Assembly (NCBI GenBank): GCA_023259375.1 | Contig: JAHFQC010000020.1 | Span: forward strand, 1-64,000 | Reading direction: 5' to 3' | DNA: 64,000 nt | Source of the DNA: Alphaproteobacteria bacterium | Lineage (GTDB): Bacteria; Pseudomonadota; Alphaproteobacteria; Micropepsales; Micropepsaceae | In this document: piece after piece, positions 63,078-64,000 of the stretch | How positions within the stretch are numbered: the first letter of the stretch is position 1 | Layout: each line of letters opens with the position of its first letter | Translations under genes and position numbers: made by a program | Notes under the pieces: generated by a model | What the model was told of the DNA's origin: nothing | The model's input: only the letters and a program-made list of their open reading frames with translations | Databases searched by the model: none

Positions 63078-64000
63078 TCATGCCCCCGCCAGCGTATCGC
63101 GGATGATTGCGAGGCCTTCCTTCACCCGCTCGAATGTCGGCGGGGTGCCGAGGCAGATGCGGATGGCGTGGGTGGGATTGCCCCGGTCGACCACGAAGGC
63201 GTCGGTCGTCTCAACCAGCACTTCGCGCCGGGCGAGATCGTCCTTGAGCTGGGCCGCGCGCCATGGCGCCGGCAGCTTGAGCCAGAGGTGGGGCGCGTTG
63301 GGGTGCATGGAGAGGTCGAAGTCGCCCAGGACCTCCTTGGCCGCGCCCTGCCGCCGCTTGATCTCGGCACGCTGGTCCCTGATCAGCTTGTCGGCGTCGC
63401 CATGGGCAATGAGATTGGCCGCCAGCTCCATCAGCAGCGGCGACGCCAGCCAGCTGGTGATGCGCAGGTTGGCGAGCGCATCCTGATAAAAGCGCTCCGG
63501 TACCGAGAGGAACGCCAGCCGCAAGGTCGGCGCCAGCGCCTTCGACAATCCGGCGATGTAGAACGCCGCGCCGGGCAGGAAACTGGCGATCGGCGGCAGC
63601 GGTTCCTCCAAGAGCGGGGCGAAGATGTCGTCCTCGATCAGCGGCACGCCGTGGCGCTCCAGGATCTTGGCGACCGCCTTGCGGCGGCTGAGCGAGAGCA
63701 GCGTGGCAGTCGGGTTGTGCAGCGTCGGCACCAGATAGACAGCCGCAGCCTTGTTGCACTTCAACAGGCTTTCGAGATGGTCGGGCACGATCCCCTGGCG
63801 GTCCATCTTGATACCGAGCAGCTTGAGCTTCAGCTTCTGGGCCGCGCCCTTGAGGGCCTGGGAGGTGAATTCCTCGGCCAGGATGGTGTCGCCCGACCGG
63901 CATAAGGTCATCAGGCTGAGGAAGCCGGCGTGCAAGGCGCCCGAGGTGATCAAGGTGGTGCGCGACTCCGCCGTCACGCCGAAACGCGACACCCAGGCGG
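63078..64000 (-). CDS. MocR/GntR-type PLP-dependent regulator or aminotransferase (5' end outside window)
   Basis: About 307 C-terminal residues of a fold-type I PLP protein; the frame is open at 64000 and the start is not in the window. Visible motifs: TLITSGALHAGFLSLMTLC, VYLVPTLHNPTATLLSLSRR, IEDDIFAPLLEE and AGLSKALAPTLRLAFL, where the lysine would bind PLP. The NPT and long cofactor domain fit MocR regulators, which have an N-terminal GntR-type helix-turn-helix, but that part would lie beyond the edge, so a plain aminotransferase cannot be ruled out. Confidence 0.85.
   Translation of the reverse strand, partial: AWVSRFGVTAESRTTLITSGALHAGFLSLMTLCRSGDTILAEEFTSQALKGAAQKLKLKLLGIKMDRQGIVPDHLESLLKCNKAAAVYLVPTLHNPTATLLSLSRRKAVAKILERHGVPLIEDDIFAPLLEEPLPPIASFLPGAAFYIAGLSKALAPTLRLAFLSVPERFYQDALANLRITSWLASPLLMELAANLIAHGDADKLIRDQRAEIKRRQGAAKEVLGDFDLSMHPNAPHLWLKLPAPWRAAQLKDDLARREVLVETTDAFVVDRGNPTHAIRICLGTPPTFERVKEGLAIIRDTLAGA

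Overview
The window looks like a chromosomal segment of an alphaproteobacterium. It is GC-rich and tightly packed, and it carries gene orders typical of that class: trpG-trpD-trpC-moaC-moeA, lexA next to comEC and gltX-gltA, and the long rpsB-tsf-pyrH-frr-uppS-cdsA-dxr-rseP-bamA-ompH-lpxD-fabZ-lpxA-lpxI-lpxB run. LpxI in place of LpxH, a LexA with a long arginine/serine/proline-rich linker, and sites of the alphaproteobacterial GTTC-N7-GTTC SOS type agree with this. I cannot name the genus from sequence alone; the glucose dehydrogenase, glycoside hydrolase and DUF5916-like outer-membrane protein suggest a free-living, sugar-using organism.

Layout. 1-5.7 kb (minus): an exopolysaccharide operon with a polyprenyl-phosphate sugar transferase, a NusG/RfaH-like antiterminator, a GDP-mannose-epimerase-like enzyme, a WecG/TagA-family glycosyltransferase, a sugar oxidoreductase and an unknown conserved protein cut by the window edge. 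6-12 kb (minus): a methyltransferase, a membrane PQQ glucose dehydrogenase and two polytopic membrane proteins, probably lipid-linked glycosyltransferases. 12.2-14.3 kb: a small unknown gene converging on a GH15 glucoamylase-like gene. 14.5-18.9 kb (plus): tryptophan and molybdopterin genes in one operon, with a moaC carrying an extra C-terminal helix-turn-helix-like domain. 19-24.5 kb: accessory genes (FucP-like transporter, small membrane and secreted proteins, lipoprotein, cupin, 4-TM protein) separating moeA from lexA. 24.9-30.6 kb: lexA, comEC, gltX, gltA. 31-37 kb: a repeat-rich secreted protein, CoA-binding protein, DUF4336-like protein, chemoreceptor and asd. 37.1-51.8 kb (minus): the translation / isoprenoid / envelope operon from rpsB to lpxB. 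51.9-64 kb: AraC regulator with a divergent outer-membrane protein, cheW with a soluble chemoreceptor, dnaE preceded by two DUF3788-like paralogues, a LysE exporter and a MocR-like regulator cut by the right edge.

The most interesting signal lies at 61.85-62.02 kb. A 34-codon gene for a single-span membrane protein sits about 55 bases downstream of an exact GTTC-N7-GTTC LexA site, which fills the spacer between a perfect TTGACA and a weak -10. This resembles, by logic only, the tiny SOS-induced division inhibitor SidA of Caulobacter. Other points worth checking are the MoaC-HTH fusion, a repeated operator-like element at the exopolysaccharide promoter, a soluble chemoreceptor ending in a CheR-docking-like pentapeptide, mutually exclusive stems in the rpsB leader, and an exact 78-bp tandem repeat in a secreted protein gene.

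No rRNA, tRNA, insertion sequence, CRISPR array or integrase was recognised.
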